Shown here piece after piece: positions 46,171 through 55,312 of a stretch of 64,000 bases of DNA. The position numbers and the translations under genes are program-made. The notes under the pieces were generated by a model. The model was given only the letters and a program-made list of their open reading frames with translations, searched no databases and was not told the DNA's origin. The stretch covers positions 290,335 to 354,334 of the forward strand of contig NZ_MTSZ01000004.1 in assembly GCF_002118315.1 (NCBI RefSeq). The letters run 5' to 3'. The stretch comes from Kiloniella majae (GTDB taxonomy: Bacteria; Pseudomonadota; Alphaproteobacteria; Kiloniellales; Kiloniellaceae). Numbering within the stretch: position 1 is the stretch's first letter; every line of letters starts with the position of its first letter.

Positions 46171-47109
46171 GTGGAAGTACTACTAAAAGGATTACAGTCG
46201 ATTGCCGAACCAACGCGATTGCGTGTGTTGGGTCTTTGCGCCCATGCGGAATTGACTGTGAGTGAGCTTGTTCAGATCCTTGGACAAAGTCAGCCACGTG
46301 TTTCTCGTCACTTGAAGCTGTTGATGGAGGCAGGCCTTCTGGAGCGTCATCAGGAAGGTAACTGGGCTTATTTCAGGCTGTCAGATAACCAGCCTTGTTC
46401 TGAGTTGGCGCGATTGGTCATTGATTTGATTCCGGCGGATGACCCCAAACTGGCTTTGGATTTTCAGCGCTTGGAAGACATCAAAGCAGAACGTGCGCGC
46501 AAGGCGCAGGAATATTTCCGCAAAAATGCATCTGACTGGCACGAGATCAGGTCCCTTCACATCGATACCTCTTCTATTGAAGCGGCATTCCAGGAAACGT
46601 TGTTGAGAGAGCCTGTAAAGGAACTGCTGGATATTGGTACTGGCACCGGGCGCGTGCTGGAACTTGTCTCGGGTGAAGTTGGTTCCATTGTTGGCTTGGA
46701 TATTTCTCGCGAGATGCTGGCGATTGCCCGAAACAATATTGACCGTGCCGGTTTGACAAACTGTCAGGTGCGTCAGGGCGATATGTATCAAATCCCCTTT
46801 GGAAATGAACGCTTTGATGCGGTTTGTCTGAATATGGTGCTGCACTATGCCCTCGACCCACGAATGTGTTTGCGCGAGGCCGCAAGGGTTATCAAACCCG
46901 GAGGTCGTTTAATTCTGGTGGATTTCGCGCCCCATCGTATGGATAGCCTGCGTGATGATCATGCACATCATTGGTTGGGCTTTGATGATAAACAAATCGA
47001 AGAGTTTTGCGATGATGCAGGGTTAACCCTCTCTGATCCAGAACATCTTCCGGGTGATCCGCTGACAGTCTGCATTTGGACAGCACGTCGCGATCCCAAT
47101 ACGGAGTAA
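46171..47109 (+). CDS. ArsR-type HTH fused to SAM-dependent methyltransferase
   Basis: 312 residues. The N-terminal winged HTH (about 1-85) has LKGLQSIAEPTRLRVLGLCA and GQSQPRVSRHLKLLMEAGLL. The class I methyltransferase domain (about 130-310) has the SAM motif LLDIGTGTGRVLEL (about 152) and the acidic VGLDISREMLAIAR strand. This fusion is commonly found before metF in alphaproteobacteria and probably senses SAM or SAH to control methionine/folate genes, either by binding or by methyl transfer. The start is GTG 46171 with AGAGGAGA 7 bases upstream. metF follows 6 bases after the stop. Confidence 0.88.
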   Translation: MEVLLKGLQSIAEPTRLRVLGLCAHAELTVSELVQILGQSQPRVSRHLKLLMEAGLLERHQEGNWAYFRLSDNQPCSELARLVIDLIPADDPKLALDFQRLEDIKAERARKAQEYFRKNASDWHEIRSLHIDTSSIEAAFQETLLREPVKELLDIGTGTGRVLELVSGEVGSIVGLDISREMLAIARNNIDRAGLTNCQVRQGDMYQIPFGNERFDAVCLNMVLHYALDPRMCLREAARVIKPGGRLILVDFAPHRMDSLRDDHAHHWLGFDDKQIEEFCDDAGLTLSDPEHLPGDPLTVCIWTARRDPNTE

Positions 47110-47115
47110 AGAAGA

Positions 47116-47979
47116 ATGAAAAGACCTGATATCAGTTTTGAACTGTTTCCGCCGGCTTCGGCAAACGGTCTTGATAATCTGACAAAGGCAGTAACGCGCC
47201 TGAAAGCTTTTGAGCCGAAATACTACTCTATTACCTATGGGGCCGGTGGCTCCGGGCAGCAGAAATCAAAAGACCTTTTGGAAAAGCTGTCAGAAGATAA
47301 AGACCTGACACTTGCTGCCCACATTACAATGGCGGGGGCCTCAAAAGCTGACATTCTGGAAACCGTCAAAGGCTGGCGTGATCTGGGGGTGAGCCGTCTG
47401 GTTGCTCTACGGGGTGATGCAGAGGAGCCTGGTGCTGCCTTTAAACCTCACGAAAATGGTTTTCAGGATTCTGTTGAGTTTATTGCAAGCCTGAGAGAAC
47501 TGGGTGATTTCGACATTGCCGTTGCGGCCTATCCTGATCCACATCCTGATAGCAAATCACTGGCTGATGATCTGGCTTTTCTGAAACAAAAACAGGATGC
47601 TGGTGCCACAACAGCAATCACACAGTTTTTCTTTGAAGCAGAGAGTTATTTTCGCTTTGTTGAGGAGGCGAGAAAAGCGGGTATTACAATCCCGATTATC
47701 CCGGGAATTTTACCGATTAATAATATTACCCAATTAAAGCGTTTTGCTGATCGTTGTGGTGCAACTATCCCGGATTGGGTCAGTAAGGCCTTTGAGGGAT
47801 TGGAAGATAATCCTGAAACGGCTGCTGCTGTTGCTGTATCGCTTTGTCTGGACCTGTGCCGTGATTTGATTGATGGCGGTGTTGACGCTTTCCATTTTTA
47901 TACCCTCAACCGTTCTCCTTTAACGGAAGCTGTATGCCGGCTTCTATCTATTCAAGCTGAAGAGAAGGAAGCAGCATAA
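47116..47979 (+). CDS. metF: 5,10-methylenetetrahydrofolate reductase
   Basis: 287 residues, TIM-barrel flavoprotein reducing methylene-THF to methyl-THF for methionine synthesis. Motifs are SFELFPPAS at the N-terminus, PKYYSITYGAGGSGQQKS, VALRGDAEEPG (FAD/folate loop), AAYPDPHPDSKSLADDLAFL and TTAITQFFFEAESYFRFV. The end is FHFYTLNRSPLTEAV. The gene overlaps the next one at TAATG, so it is part of the ArsR-MT operon. Confidence 0.96.
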   Translation: MKRPDISFELFPPASANGLDNLTKAVTRLKAFEPKYYSITYGAGGSGQQKSKDLLEKLSEDKDLTLAAHITMAGASKADILETVKGWRDLGVSRLVALRGDAEEPGAAFKPHENGFQDSVEFIASLRELGDFDIAVAAYPDPHPDSKSLADDLAFLKQKQDAGATTAITQFFFEAESYFRFVEEARKAGITIPIIPGILPINNITQLKRFADRCGATIPDWVSKAFEGLEDNPETAAAVAVSLCLDLCRDLIDGGVDAFHFYTLNRSPLTEAVCRLLSIQAEEKEAA

Positions 47980-48821
47980 TGAGAAACTTTATTGATGCGC
48001 TAAACAGCCGTGTTTTATTAACTGATGGTGATTTGAAACCCGCCCTGCGTGAAGCAGCAACTGATCTCAAGCGCGCTACCTTTGGAAACGAAGACTGCCT
48101 TGCTGCTTTGAATATTTCCCGTCCGGATTTGGTAACGGCGGCTCACAAAGACTTTTTGGAAGCCGGTGCGGATGTGATCAGAACACACACGCAAGATGCT
48201 TCGCTGGATGTTTTGACAAAATTCGATATGCAGGATGAAACCTTCATTATCAATCACCTTGCCGCTGAAGCTGCTTGTCTGGCTGTTGATTCGCTGCCAG
48301 GTGGTGACCGTCGTCGATTTGTGCTGGGTGTTGCAGACCAATCCAATGCAACAGGTACTGACAATGAGCTACGCTACGGCGCTTATATTCAGGTGCAGGG
48401 ACTGGTGTCTGGCGGCGTTGATGCGCTGACGTTCAAGCCTGTGTCTGATTTGGAACAGGCACGTGCACAGTTGGCATCTGCAAGACAGGCTCTTTTAGAA
48501 TTGGGGTCTTCCGTTCCATTGCTTTTGGACTATTCCGAAGATCACGATTTTACAGACGATACCGTTGGCGATCTTGTAGATGGTGTTTGTTATGTTGAAA
48601 ACGGTGATACGATAAAAGCTGGTTTCCCGGTACATCAGGTTGGACAGAAAATCCTTGTCCATGGGGGACGTTCTCCGAAAGAGACTTTAAAGCTTGATGC
48701 GGCGCTGCGTAAAAAGGCTGCCGATGGCTATCGCCCGGTAACACGTCCGAATGTATCACCGCGTGAGACCATTGTACCTGTATCCAGTTGGAATGACTAT
48801 TCCGTGGTTGCCAACAACTAA
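47979..48821 (+). CDS. Homocysteine S-methyltransferase-like protein lacking the zinc Cys motif
   Basis: 280 residues aligned by pattern to the homocysteine-binding TIM barrel of MetH/BHMT: LNSRVLLTDGDLKPALREA opening (normally LLDGAMGT), ISRPDLVTAAHKDFLEAGADVIRTHT, RYGAYIQVQGLVSGGVDAL and SSVPLLLDYSEDHDF. The C-terminal GGCCGT zinc motif is replaced by HGGRSPKE, and the GxNC position is uncertain (DGVCYVENGD). Two of three zinc ligands therefore seem absent, so it may be inactive or perform another task. It starts at the metF stop (TAATG). No cobalamin-binding MetH segment follows. Confidence 0.75.
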   Translation: MRNFIDALNSRVLLTDGDLKPALREAATDLKRATFGNEDCLAALNISRPDLVTAAHKDFLEAGADVIRTHTQDASLDVLTKFDMQDETFIINHLAAEAACLAVDSLPGGDRRRFVLGVADQSNATGTDNELRYGAYIQVQGLVSGGVDALTFKPVSDLEQARAQLASARQALLELGSSVPLLLDYSEDHDFTDDTVGDLVDGVCYVENGDTIKAGFPVHQVGQKILVHGGRSPKETLKLDAALRKKAADGYRPVTRPNVSPRETIVPVSSWNDYSVVANN

Positions 48822-48847
48822 AGCATCTTGAATGCACAGTTTGTTAA

Positions 48848-48888
48848 AGAGGGTGGCATGTTGATAAAGATGCTACCCTCTTTTTTTA
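48848..48888 (+). terminator. Terminator of the metF operon
   Basis: AGAGGGTGGCAT 48848-48859 pairs with ATGCTACCCTCT 48870-48881 (one G-T pair), followed by a run of seven T. Confidence 0.88.
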
Positions 48889-48973
48889 TTCCCTCGGTCT
48901 AAAACCCTACTTTTTGTGTGAGACAAAACGCTCTTTCATGGTGTCTTGCGCTAATATCCATTTGGCGTGACTA

Positions 48974-48987
48974 TAGATTCAGATCAA
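48974..48987. promoter_or_regulatory. Candidate FNR/FixK-type box upstream of cydA
   Basis: TAGATTCAGATCAA matches TTGAT-N4-ATCAA at nine of ten positions, 36 bases upstream of the cydA start. The oxygen-related function of the downstream oxidase supports it; the short distance to the ATG is atypical for simple activation. Confidence 0.4.
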
Positions 48988-49022
48988 CAACTGAGGGCAC
49001 TCTGATCTGGGTGCGATTGGAT

Positions 49023-50468
49023 ATGGTTGAGTTTCTGGATGCCGCGCTTCTGGCGCGTGTGCAATTTGCTTTTACGATTTCGTTTCACATTGTCTTTCCT
49101 GCCTTTTCTATCGGATTAGCAAGTTACCTTGCTGTTCTCGAAGGACTTTGGCTGTGGACAGGTCGAGATGTTTTCTTACGTATTTTCAAATACTGGATAA
49201 AAATCTTTGCCGTTGTCTTCGGAATGGGTGTGGTTTCCGGCATTGTCATGAGCTATCAGTTCGGGACGAATTGGAGTGTATTTTCTGACAAGACGGGGCC
49301 TATACTTGGTCCGCTGATGGGGTATGAAGTCCTGTCGGCCTTTTTCCTGGAAGCCGGATTTCTGGGTGTCATGCTTTTTGGTATGAACAAGGTCGGTAAA
49401 AAACTGCATTTCTTCGCGACGCTGATGGTGGCAATTGGCACTCTGTTCTCTGCTTTCTGGATATTGTCTGTGAACTCCTGGATGCAGACACCAGCAGGCT
49501 ACGGTATCAACGAAGTTGGGCAGTTTGTCCCTGTGGATTGGTGGGCAGCTGTTTTCAATCCTTCATTCCCTTACCGTCTGGTTCATATGGTTTTAGCGGC
49601 TTATCTGACAACGGCCTTTGTTGTCGGTGGTGTTGCTGCGTGGCATCTGTTGCGGGACAAAACGAACCAATCTGCGCGGATCATGTTTTCAATGGCGATG
49701 TGGATGGCGGTTATCGTTGCGCCAATCCAAATTATTGCGGGTGATTTGCATGGGCTGAATACGCTTGAACATCAGCCAGCTAAAATTGCGGCAATGGAAG
49801 GACACTTTGATACAAAAAAAGGGGCTCCGCTTATTCTCTTTGGTTTGCCGTCAATGCAGGATGAGACCGTTCATTTTGCACTGGAAATTCCAAAATTGGG
49901 CAGTTTGATTTTAACACATGATCTTAATGGCGAAGTCAAAGGCCTGAAAGAATGGGCTCTGGAAGACAGGCCTAATGTGCCCATCGTTTTTTGGTCGTTC
50001 CGCATCATGGTCGGTTTGGGATTTCTGATGGTAGCTTTGGGGGGGTGGAGTTTCCTTCGACGCATGCAGAAAAAGTTGTATGAGACGCCGTTAATGTTAC
50101 GGTTTGCTACCTGGATGGCGCCATCTGGTTTTATCGCTCTTTTGGCGGGATGGATTACGACAGAGGTCGGAAGGCAACCTTACACAGTCTATGGTCTGTT
50201 GCGCACGTCTGATTCCATATCACCGATTGATGCGCCTGCAGTCGCAATATCTCTACTTGCTTTTGTTGTCGTCTACTTCGCGGTGTTCGGTGTCGGGGTG
50301 GTTTATATTCTTCGTCTGATGAAACGAACGCCCGACACGGATATACCCGACGATTACAAACCCGATGAAGCCCCGATACGTGCCACAAGTATGTTCCCGA
50401 TTGAAACACTTTCTTCTGGTGACAAAGCGCTAACGCAAGGTGCAGGAGGTAAGACAAATGGAAATTGA
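49023..50468 (+). CDS. cydA: Cytochrome bd (cyanide-insensitive type) ubiquinol oxidase subunit I
   Basis: 481 residues from ATG 49023 (MVEFLDAALLARVQFAFT), about nine helices. It carries heme b558, b595 and d sites: the His of FTISFHIVFPAFSIG near residue 19, and the quinol-side GWITTEVGRQPYTVYGLLRT late. The Q-loop region is short, placing it with CioA-type oxidases rather than E. coli CydA. It reduces oxygen with ubiquinol without pumping protons. An upstream in-frame ATG (48918) would add 35 poor-looking residues and is rejected. It overlaps cydB by 11 bases. Confidence 0.93.
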   Translation: MVEFLDAALLARVQFAFTISFHIVFPAFSIGLASYLAVLEGLWLWTGRDVFLRIFKYWIKIFAVVFGMGVVSGIVMSYQFGTNWSVFSDKTGPILGPLMGYEVLSAFFLEAGFLGVMLFGMNKVGKKLHFFATLMVAIGTLFSAFWILSVNSWMQTPAGYGINEVGQFVPVDWWAAVFNPSFPYRLVHMVLAAYLTTAFVVGGVAAWHLLRDKTNQSARIMFSMAMWMAVIVAPIQIIAGDLHGLNTLEHQPAKIAAMEGHFDTKKGAPLILFGLPSMQDETVHFALEIPKLGSLILTHDLNGEVKGLKEWALEDRPNVPIVFWSFRIMVGLGFLMVALGGWSFLRRMQKKLYETPLMLRFATWMAPSGFIALLAGWITTEVGRQPYTVYGLLRTSDSISPIDAPAVAISLLAFVVVYFAVFGVGVVYILRLMKRTPDTDIPDDYKPDEAPIRATSMFPIETLSSGDKALTQGAGGKTNGN

Positions 50469-51462
50469 TCTCGCGCTTATCTGGTCTTTGTTGATTGCGT
50501 TTGCGGTCCTTGCTTACGTTTTACTAGATGGTTTCGATCTGGGTATTGGTATTTTGTTTCCCTTCTTTAACAAGGGAAGTGAACGTGATTATGCCATGAA
50601 TACCATTGCTCCGGTGTGGGATGGAAACGAGACCTGGTTGGTTCTTGGTGGGGGTGGGCTTTTTGCCGTTTTCCCCTTGGCTTATTCTGTTGTGTTACCT
50701 GCCCTTTATGCGCCTTTGACCATTATGTTGTTGGGGTTGATCTTTCGGGGTGTTGCTTTTGAATACAGGTGGCGAAGCGAGAACTCTCAAGGGCTTTGGG
50801 ATCTGGCTTTTTTTGGCGGCTCCCTTGCCGCTGCTTTTTGTCAGGGGATCGCCTTGGGTGCTTTGGTGCAGGGCATCGACGTGGTTGATCGTGCCTATGC
50901 CGGCGGATGGTGGAATTGGCTAACGCCGTTTTCACTGCTCACAGGTATATCGGTTGTTGTGGGTTACATTCTATTGGGGTCTACATGGTTGATTTTAAAG
51001 ACTGTTGGTCCTGTTCAGGAAAAAGCACATCGCTATGCAAAGCCAGCATTGTTTGGACTTTTGGGTTTAATCGGGGTTGTCAGTATTTGGACACCGTTTC
51101 TTAATCCTGAGTTTCTGGCGCGTTGGTTTACCATGCCACAGATAATCTATACGGCTCCGGTCCCGCTTCTTGTCTTGGTTTCAGCACTGGTTTTATTGCG
51201 AGGCCTCAAAGAAAAGAACGATGTCTGGCCTTTCTTAGCAAGCTTGGGGTTATTTGTTCTGACTTACATAGGTTTGGGGATCAGTTTCTTTCCCTACATG
51301 GTGCCCCCCAGCCTGACAATCTGGCAAGCGGCGGCACCTGACGTAAGTCTGGAGTTCTTGCTTATTGGTACAGCAGTGCTCGTGCCGTTAATCCTGGGTT
51401 ATACGGCCTATGCCTATTGGGTATTCCGGGGGAAAGTTGATCCCGATGAAGGGTACCATTGA
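50458..51462 (+). CDS. cydB: Cytochrome bd ubiquinol oxidase subunit II
   Basis: 334 residues, about eight helices. The CydB opening LLIAFAVLAYVLLDGFDLGIGILFPF and AMNTIAPVWDGNETWLVLGGGGLFAVFP are hallmark motifs. ATG 50458 has AGGAGGTAAGAC immediately upstream, one of the best ribosome sites in the window. Partner of the CydA/CioA protein. Confidence 0.95.
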   Translation: MEIDLALIWSLLIAFAVLAYVLLDGFDLGIGILFPFFNKGSERDYAMNTIAPVWDGNETWLVLGGGGLFAVFPLAYSVVLPALYAPLTIMLLGLIFRGVAFEYRWRSENSQGLWDLAFFGGSLAAAFCQGIALGALVQGIDVVDRAYAGGWWNWLTPFSLLTGISVVVGYILLGSTWLILKTVGPVQEKAHRYAKPALFGLLGLIGVVSIWTPFLNPEFLARWFTMPQIIYTAPVPLLVLVSALVLLRGLKEKNDVWPFLASLGLFVLTYIGLGISFFPYMVPPSLTIWQAAAPDVSLEFLLIGTAVLVPLILGYTAYAYWVFRGKVDPDEGYH

Positions 51463-51653
51463 TGGCGACGAATAGCTCTGCGAACAAGACTTTGGCTGAT
51501 CCTCAAGTAAAGGACCAGTCGGAAAAAGCAAATCAATCTGAGCCGCAGAGCTTCCGGTATAGATTGATTTGGTTTGTTGGGTTATGGCTTGGGGGTGTTT
51601 TCGCTTTGGGCGTTGTTGGGTATACTATCCGTGCCTGGCTTGGGCTTTCTTGA
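51462..51653 (+). CDS. DUF2474-type small subunit of cytochrome bd oxidase
   Basis: 63 residues: a hydrophilic N-terminus and one helix near the C-terminus (YRLIWFVGLWLGGVFALGVV followed by GYTIRAWLGLS), the DUF2474 pattern. Small single-helix partners (CydX, CydS) stabilise bd oxidases, and DUF2474 genes sit next to cioAB. Its ATG overlaps the cydB stop as TGATG, confirming translational coupling. Confidence 0.82.
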   Translation: MATNSSANKTLADPQVKDQSEKANQSEPQSFRYRLIWFVGLWLGGVFALGVVGYTIRAWLGLS

Positions 51654-51699
51654 GTACGGGCTTGAGTATCGGGCATGAGTATCAAGTTTGAGTTTGGGG
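51649..51699. repeat. Four degenerate 12-13-base tandem repeats
   Basis: CTTGAGTACGGG, CTTGAGTATCGGG, CATGAGTATCAAG and TTTGAGTTTGGGG follow each other between the DUF2474 gene and the nadC end. The first contains the small gene's stop codon. Looks like local slippage duplication. Confidence 0.6.
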
Positions 51700-52551
51700 T
51701 TAGAGAATATCGAGCCCCAAGTCCAGACAGGGGGCGCTATGGGTTAGCCATCCCATTGAGATAACATCAACTCCGGTTTTTGCAATGGCACGTGCTGTTT
51801 CTCGGGTGATGCCGCCAGATGCCTCTGCAATGGCCTGTCCATCAATCATCACTACGGCCTCACGTAAGGTTGGTAAGTCCATATTGTCTAATAGAATGAT
51901 GTCGGGGCGATGAGGCAAAGCCTGTTTTAGTTGATCAAGCCGATCAACTTCGACTTCGATTTTCACCATGTGCCCAATTTGAGATCTGGCAGTTGCAATG
52001 GCTTTCCCGATATCGCCTCCAACTGCAGCAATATGATTATCTTTGATCATCACACCGTCATAAAGACCAAAGCGATGATTGTGTCCGCCGCCGCACCGCA
52101 CGGCGTATTTTTCAAAAGCACGCAGGCCTGGGGTGGTTTTTCTTGTACAGGTAACGCGCACAGGCAGATCATCAACCAAATCAACGATGTTACGGGTTGC
52201 AGTGGCAATTCCCGATAGATGGCCCATGTAGTTCAGGCCAACACGCTCACCGCTCAGGATTGCGCGGGCAGGACCTGTTATTGTGGCAACGATACTTCCG
52301 GGAGAGAGGCGCGTGCCATCTTCCAATAAAATTTCAACAATCACCTGTTCCGATAGCTCTGCCATTGCGGCCTGTAGAAATGCGGAGCCAGAAACGATAC
52401 CGCTCTGTCTGCTCACAATCGATGCTGTGAGTTGAGCATCTTCCGGGATCATTGATTGGCTGGTGAGATCCCCGGTTGATCCTAGATCTTCCAAAAGAGC
52501 GACCTTTACGGCCTGTGAAATAAGGGGTGAGGGCAGGGGCGTTATTTTCAT
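51700..52551 (-). CDS. nadC: Quinolinate phosphoribosyltransferase (carboxylating)
   Basis: 283 residues; converts quinolinate to nicotinate mononucleotide. Motifs are DLGSTGDLTSQSMIP, the PRPP/substrate region TCTRKTTPGLRAFEKYAVRC, GGGHNHRFGLYDGVMIKDNH, and EVEVDRLDQL...DIILLDNMD. Third gene of nadA-nadB-nadC. Confidence 0.96.
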   Translation of the reverse strand: MKITPLPSPLISQAVKVALLEDLGSTGDLTSQSMIPEDAQLTASIVSRQSGIVSGSAFLQAAMAELSEQVIVEILLEDGTRLSPGSIVATITGPARAILSGERVGLNYMGHLSGIATATRNIVDLVDDLPVRVTCTRKTTPGLRAFEKYAVRCGGGHNHRFGLYDGVMIKDNHIAAVGGDIGKAIATARSQIGHMVKIEVEVDRLDQLKQALPHRPDIILLDNMDLPTLREAVVMIDGQAIAEASGGITRETARAIAKTGVDVISMGWLTHSAPCLDLGLDIL

Positions 52552-52590
52552 CGTTTAAACTTTTATCGTCTAACTTATCTTTGGGGGAGT

Positions 52591-54180
52591 CTATGAAGCC
52601 AGCTTGATTGCAACACTTGTTGTATCGGTGGCGACATCCTTTGTGTCTTTGTTCAGTTTAAGCGTGCTGTGGCGCTGGTATTGCGGATCGCTTTCGGGGT
52701 AATCGAGACGGTAATGTCCCCCTCTGCTTTCCTTTCGCTCAAGTGCTGTCGTCGCAATCAGGCGACTGACGGTCATGATGTTTCTCAATCGCGTTGATGC
52801 ATGAGGATGATTTATTTCAAGACGATCCAATTCTTTTAACAGTGTTTTCAATCCATTTTCATCCCGGCAAAGTCCTATGTAGCAATAGTTCAGGGTTTGT
52901 AGTTGATGAATTGCTTCGTTATCGTTTTTCGCACTGCTGGAGCGAGTATTGGGGTTTTTGAAAATCTCTATTTCAGGGATGTTTCTTGCCGGGTTTTCGG
53001 CAAGGAAGTCGCAGACATCTTTACTGACAAGAGGGGCAAATACCAAAGCTTCGAGCAGGGAGTTACTGGCCAATCTGTTCGCGCCGTGCAAGCCGGTGCA
53101 GGCGGCTTCGCCACAAACCCAGAGGCCACCGAGATTTGTTCGCCCGCGATTATCGGTTTCTATGCCGCCCATATGATAGTGCGCTGCCGGGACGACGGGA
53201 ATAAGGTCTTTTACCGGATCAATGTCATGATTTTCGCAGTGAGCATATACCGTGGGGAAGTGCTCGGGAAAGGCCTTGCCGATAGATTTGCGGCAATCAA
53301 GATAACAGCGATGCCCCTTTTGTATCTGCCGCCATATACCTCTGGCGACAACATCCCGTGGCGCTAATTCGGCGAGAGGATGTTCATCCTTCATAAATCG
53401 TTTGCCTGTCTCGTTAACTAACCAGGCGCCATCCCCTCGTAGAGCTTCTGTTGCCAAGGGGCGGGGAGTGGCCTCCACATCTATGGCTGTGGGGTGAAAC
53501 TGAACGAATTCGAGATCTTTAAGTTTGGCGCCTGCGCGGGCGGCCATGGCAAGCCCATCCCCGCAAGCGGCGAATGGATTGGTGGTTGCGCTGTAGATTT
53601 GCCCGATGCCGCCAGTTGCAATAATCGTGGCGTCAGCACTGATCGTCTGTGATTTATTGTCTTGCAAAAGGGTTGCCCCAAAAACCTGATTGTTTTGGCA
53701 TAACAAATCGATTGCTTCTGCATTCTCGAGAACGGTAATGTGTGCGGCCTCTTGTACCCGTCGACGCAGAACCCGCATGACTTCCCTGCCGGTCGAATCT
53801 CCGTTGGCATGGACAACGCGTCTGTGGCTATGGGCAGCTTCCCTGCTGAGGCTCAGGCCCTTTTCGTCATGATCAAAGATCACCCCAAGATCGATCAGAT
53901 CGCGAATGCGCTCTGGCCCGAGATCGGTAACCAATGCGGCAATGTCTTCATCTGCAATGCCGCCGGCGACAGCGAGTGTATCCGCGAGATGGCTTGCAGG
54001 ACTATCGGCAGGGTCTAGTGCCGCTGATATTCCCCCTTGTGCCCAAGTGCTGGATGCTTCTTGTCCAAGTGGTCCCTTCGATAAAAGCGTGACAGCTTTG
54101 GGCGCAAGACGTAATGCCGCCATCAAGCCGGCGAGGCCCGCGCCAATTACCAAAACATCTGTCGTTGTGCTTTTAACCAT
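52591..54180 (-). CDS. nadB: L-aspartate oxidase
   Basis: 529 residues, FAD enzyme forming iminoaspartate for NAD synthesis. The FAD motif is VLVIGAGLAGLMAALRL; TWAQGGISAALDPADSPASH, LEFVQFHPTAID, and the catalytic region YHMGGIETDNRGRTNLGGLW with GANRLASNSLLEALVF are all present. The C-terminal helical domain ends with SRGGHYRLDYPE. It lies between nadA (44-base gap) and nadC. Confidence 0.96.
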   Translation of the reverse strand: MVKSTTTDVLVIGAGLAGLMAALRLAPKAVTLLSKGPLGQEASSTWAQGGISAALDPADSPASHLADTLAVAGGIADEDIAALVTDLGPERIRDLIDLGVIFDHDEKGLSLSREAAHSHRRVVHANGDSTGREVMRVLRRRVQEAAHITVLENAEAIDLLCQNNQVFGATLLQDNKSQTISADATIIATGGIGQIYSATTNPFAACGDGLAMAARAGAKLKDLEFVQFHPTAIDVEATPRPLATEALRGDGAWLVNETGKRFMKDEHPLAELAPRDVVARGIWRQIQKGHRCYLDCRKSIGKAFPEHFPTVYAHCENHDIDPVKDLIPVVPAAHYHMGGIETDNRGRTNLGGLWVCGEAACTGLHGANRLASNSLLEALVFAPLVSKDVCDFLAENPARNIPEIEIFKNPNTRSSSAKNDNEAIHQLQTLNYCYIGLCRDENGLKTLLKELDRLEINHPHASTRLRNIMTVSRLIATTALERKESRGGHYRLDYPESDPQYQRHSTLKLNKDTKDVATDTTSVAIKLAS

Positions 54181-54223
54181 GTCGGCTGATCATATCGGTG
54201 GGATTGGGCACGGGGAAACCTCC

Positions 54224-55246
54224 TTAACTTGCGTCCAGCATGCGTTGAACTGCAAGGCGTGCCCGATCAGCAAGCGCAGGGTCGACGGTAACCTCGTGCG
54301 ACATGTTTTTTAAGGATTCACAGATGTTCATCAGGTTGATGCGTTGCATGTGAGGGCAAAGGTTACAGGATCGGATGAAGCTTGTATCCGGGTTTTCAGA
54401 TGCAATATTATCGCCCATAGAACATTCTGTGATCAGGGCAACTTCGGCAGGCTTTTGCTCGGATACAAAGTTAATCATGCCAGCGGTTGATCCTGAATAG
54501 TCCGCAGCTTCGACAACTTCAGGCGGACACTCTGGGTGAGCAAGAACGGTGACATTGGGGTGAGCTTTGCGCAGTTGTGTGACCTGCTTGGCGGTGAAGC
54601 GTTCATGAACTTCGCATTCACCCTGCCAGGTGAGGATCTCAACGTCGGTTTCGGCGGCAACATTTGCGGCAAGAAAACGATCCGGGATTAGCAATACCCG
54701 ATCAACACCTAATGACTCAACGATCTTCACTGCATTTCCGGATGTACAGCAGATGTCTGATTCAGCCTTTACTTCGACAGAGGTATTCACATAGGTAACA
54801 ATTGGAACGCCGGGATATTTTTTGCGAAGATTACGCACATCTTCGCCTGTGATTGAATCAGCTAATGAGCACCCGGCTTTTGGATCCGGTATCAACACGG
54901 TCTTAGACGGGTTAAGAAGTTTTGTTGTTTCTGCCATAAAGTGAACGCCAGCCATGACGATAACATCGGCTTCTACATCAATAGCCTTTTGTGCAAGCGC
55001 CAGTGAATCCCCAACGATATCAGAAACGCAATGATAGATATCTCTGGTTTGGTAGTTGTGGGCGAGAACAACAGCGTTGCGTTCTTTTTTTAAACGCAGA
55101 ATTTCATCAACATAGGGCGCAAAATCGGGCCACTCTTCTTTGCTGATTGCCGGGTAAACCTGCTCAAAGACAGAGGCGGTACGTGCGGCCACCTCCGGTG
55201 TGTATGTGTATTCTTCTGTCTCTGTTACGGCGGTGTTCGCAGGCAT
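54224..55246 (-). CDS. nadA: Quinolinate synthase A
   Basis: 340 residues. The [4Fe-4S] enzyme condenses iminoaspartate with DHAP to quinolinate. The three cluster Cys lie in AGCSLADSI, DICCTSGNAVKI and the late CNLCPHM segments. NAVVLAHNYQTRDIYHCVSD and VIVMAGVHFMAETTKLL are family motifs. First gene of nadABC. Its promoter region contains two inverted copies of a 22-bp element. Confidence 0.96.
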   Translation of the reverse strand: MPANTAVTETEEYTYTPEVAARTASVFEQVYPAISKEEWPDFAPYVDEILRLKKERNAVVLAHNYQTRDIYHCVSDIVGDSLALAQKAIDVEADVIVMAGVHFMAETTKLLNPSKTVLIPDPKAGCSLADSITGEDVRNLRKKYPGVPIVTYVNTSVEVKAESDICCTSGNAVKIVESLGVDRVLLIPDRFLAANVAAETDVEILTWQGECEVHERFTAKQVTQLRKAHPNVTVLAHPECPPEVVEAADYSGSTAGMINFVSEQKPAEVALITECSMGDNIASENPDTSFIRSCNLCPHMQRINLMNICESLKNMSHEVTVDPALADRARLAVQRMLDAS

Positions 55247-55312
55247 GGTAACCTCTTTTGCTCTATTTGAGTATAAGGGGGCTATAAAAAAAGACGGGGG
55301 CTCCCTGTTACA

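Noticed and set aside
48918..49022. Upstream extension of cydA by 35 codons
   Set aside because: The added residues are not part of the CydA family, contain the putative FNR box, and ATG 49023 gives the normal N-terminus.
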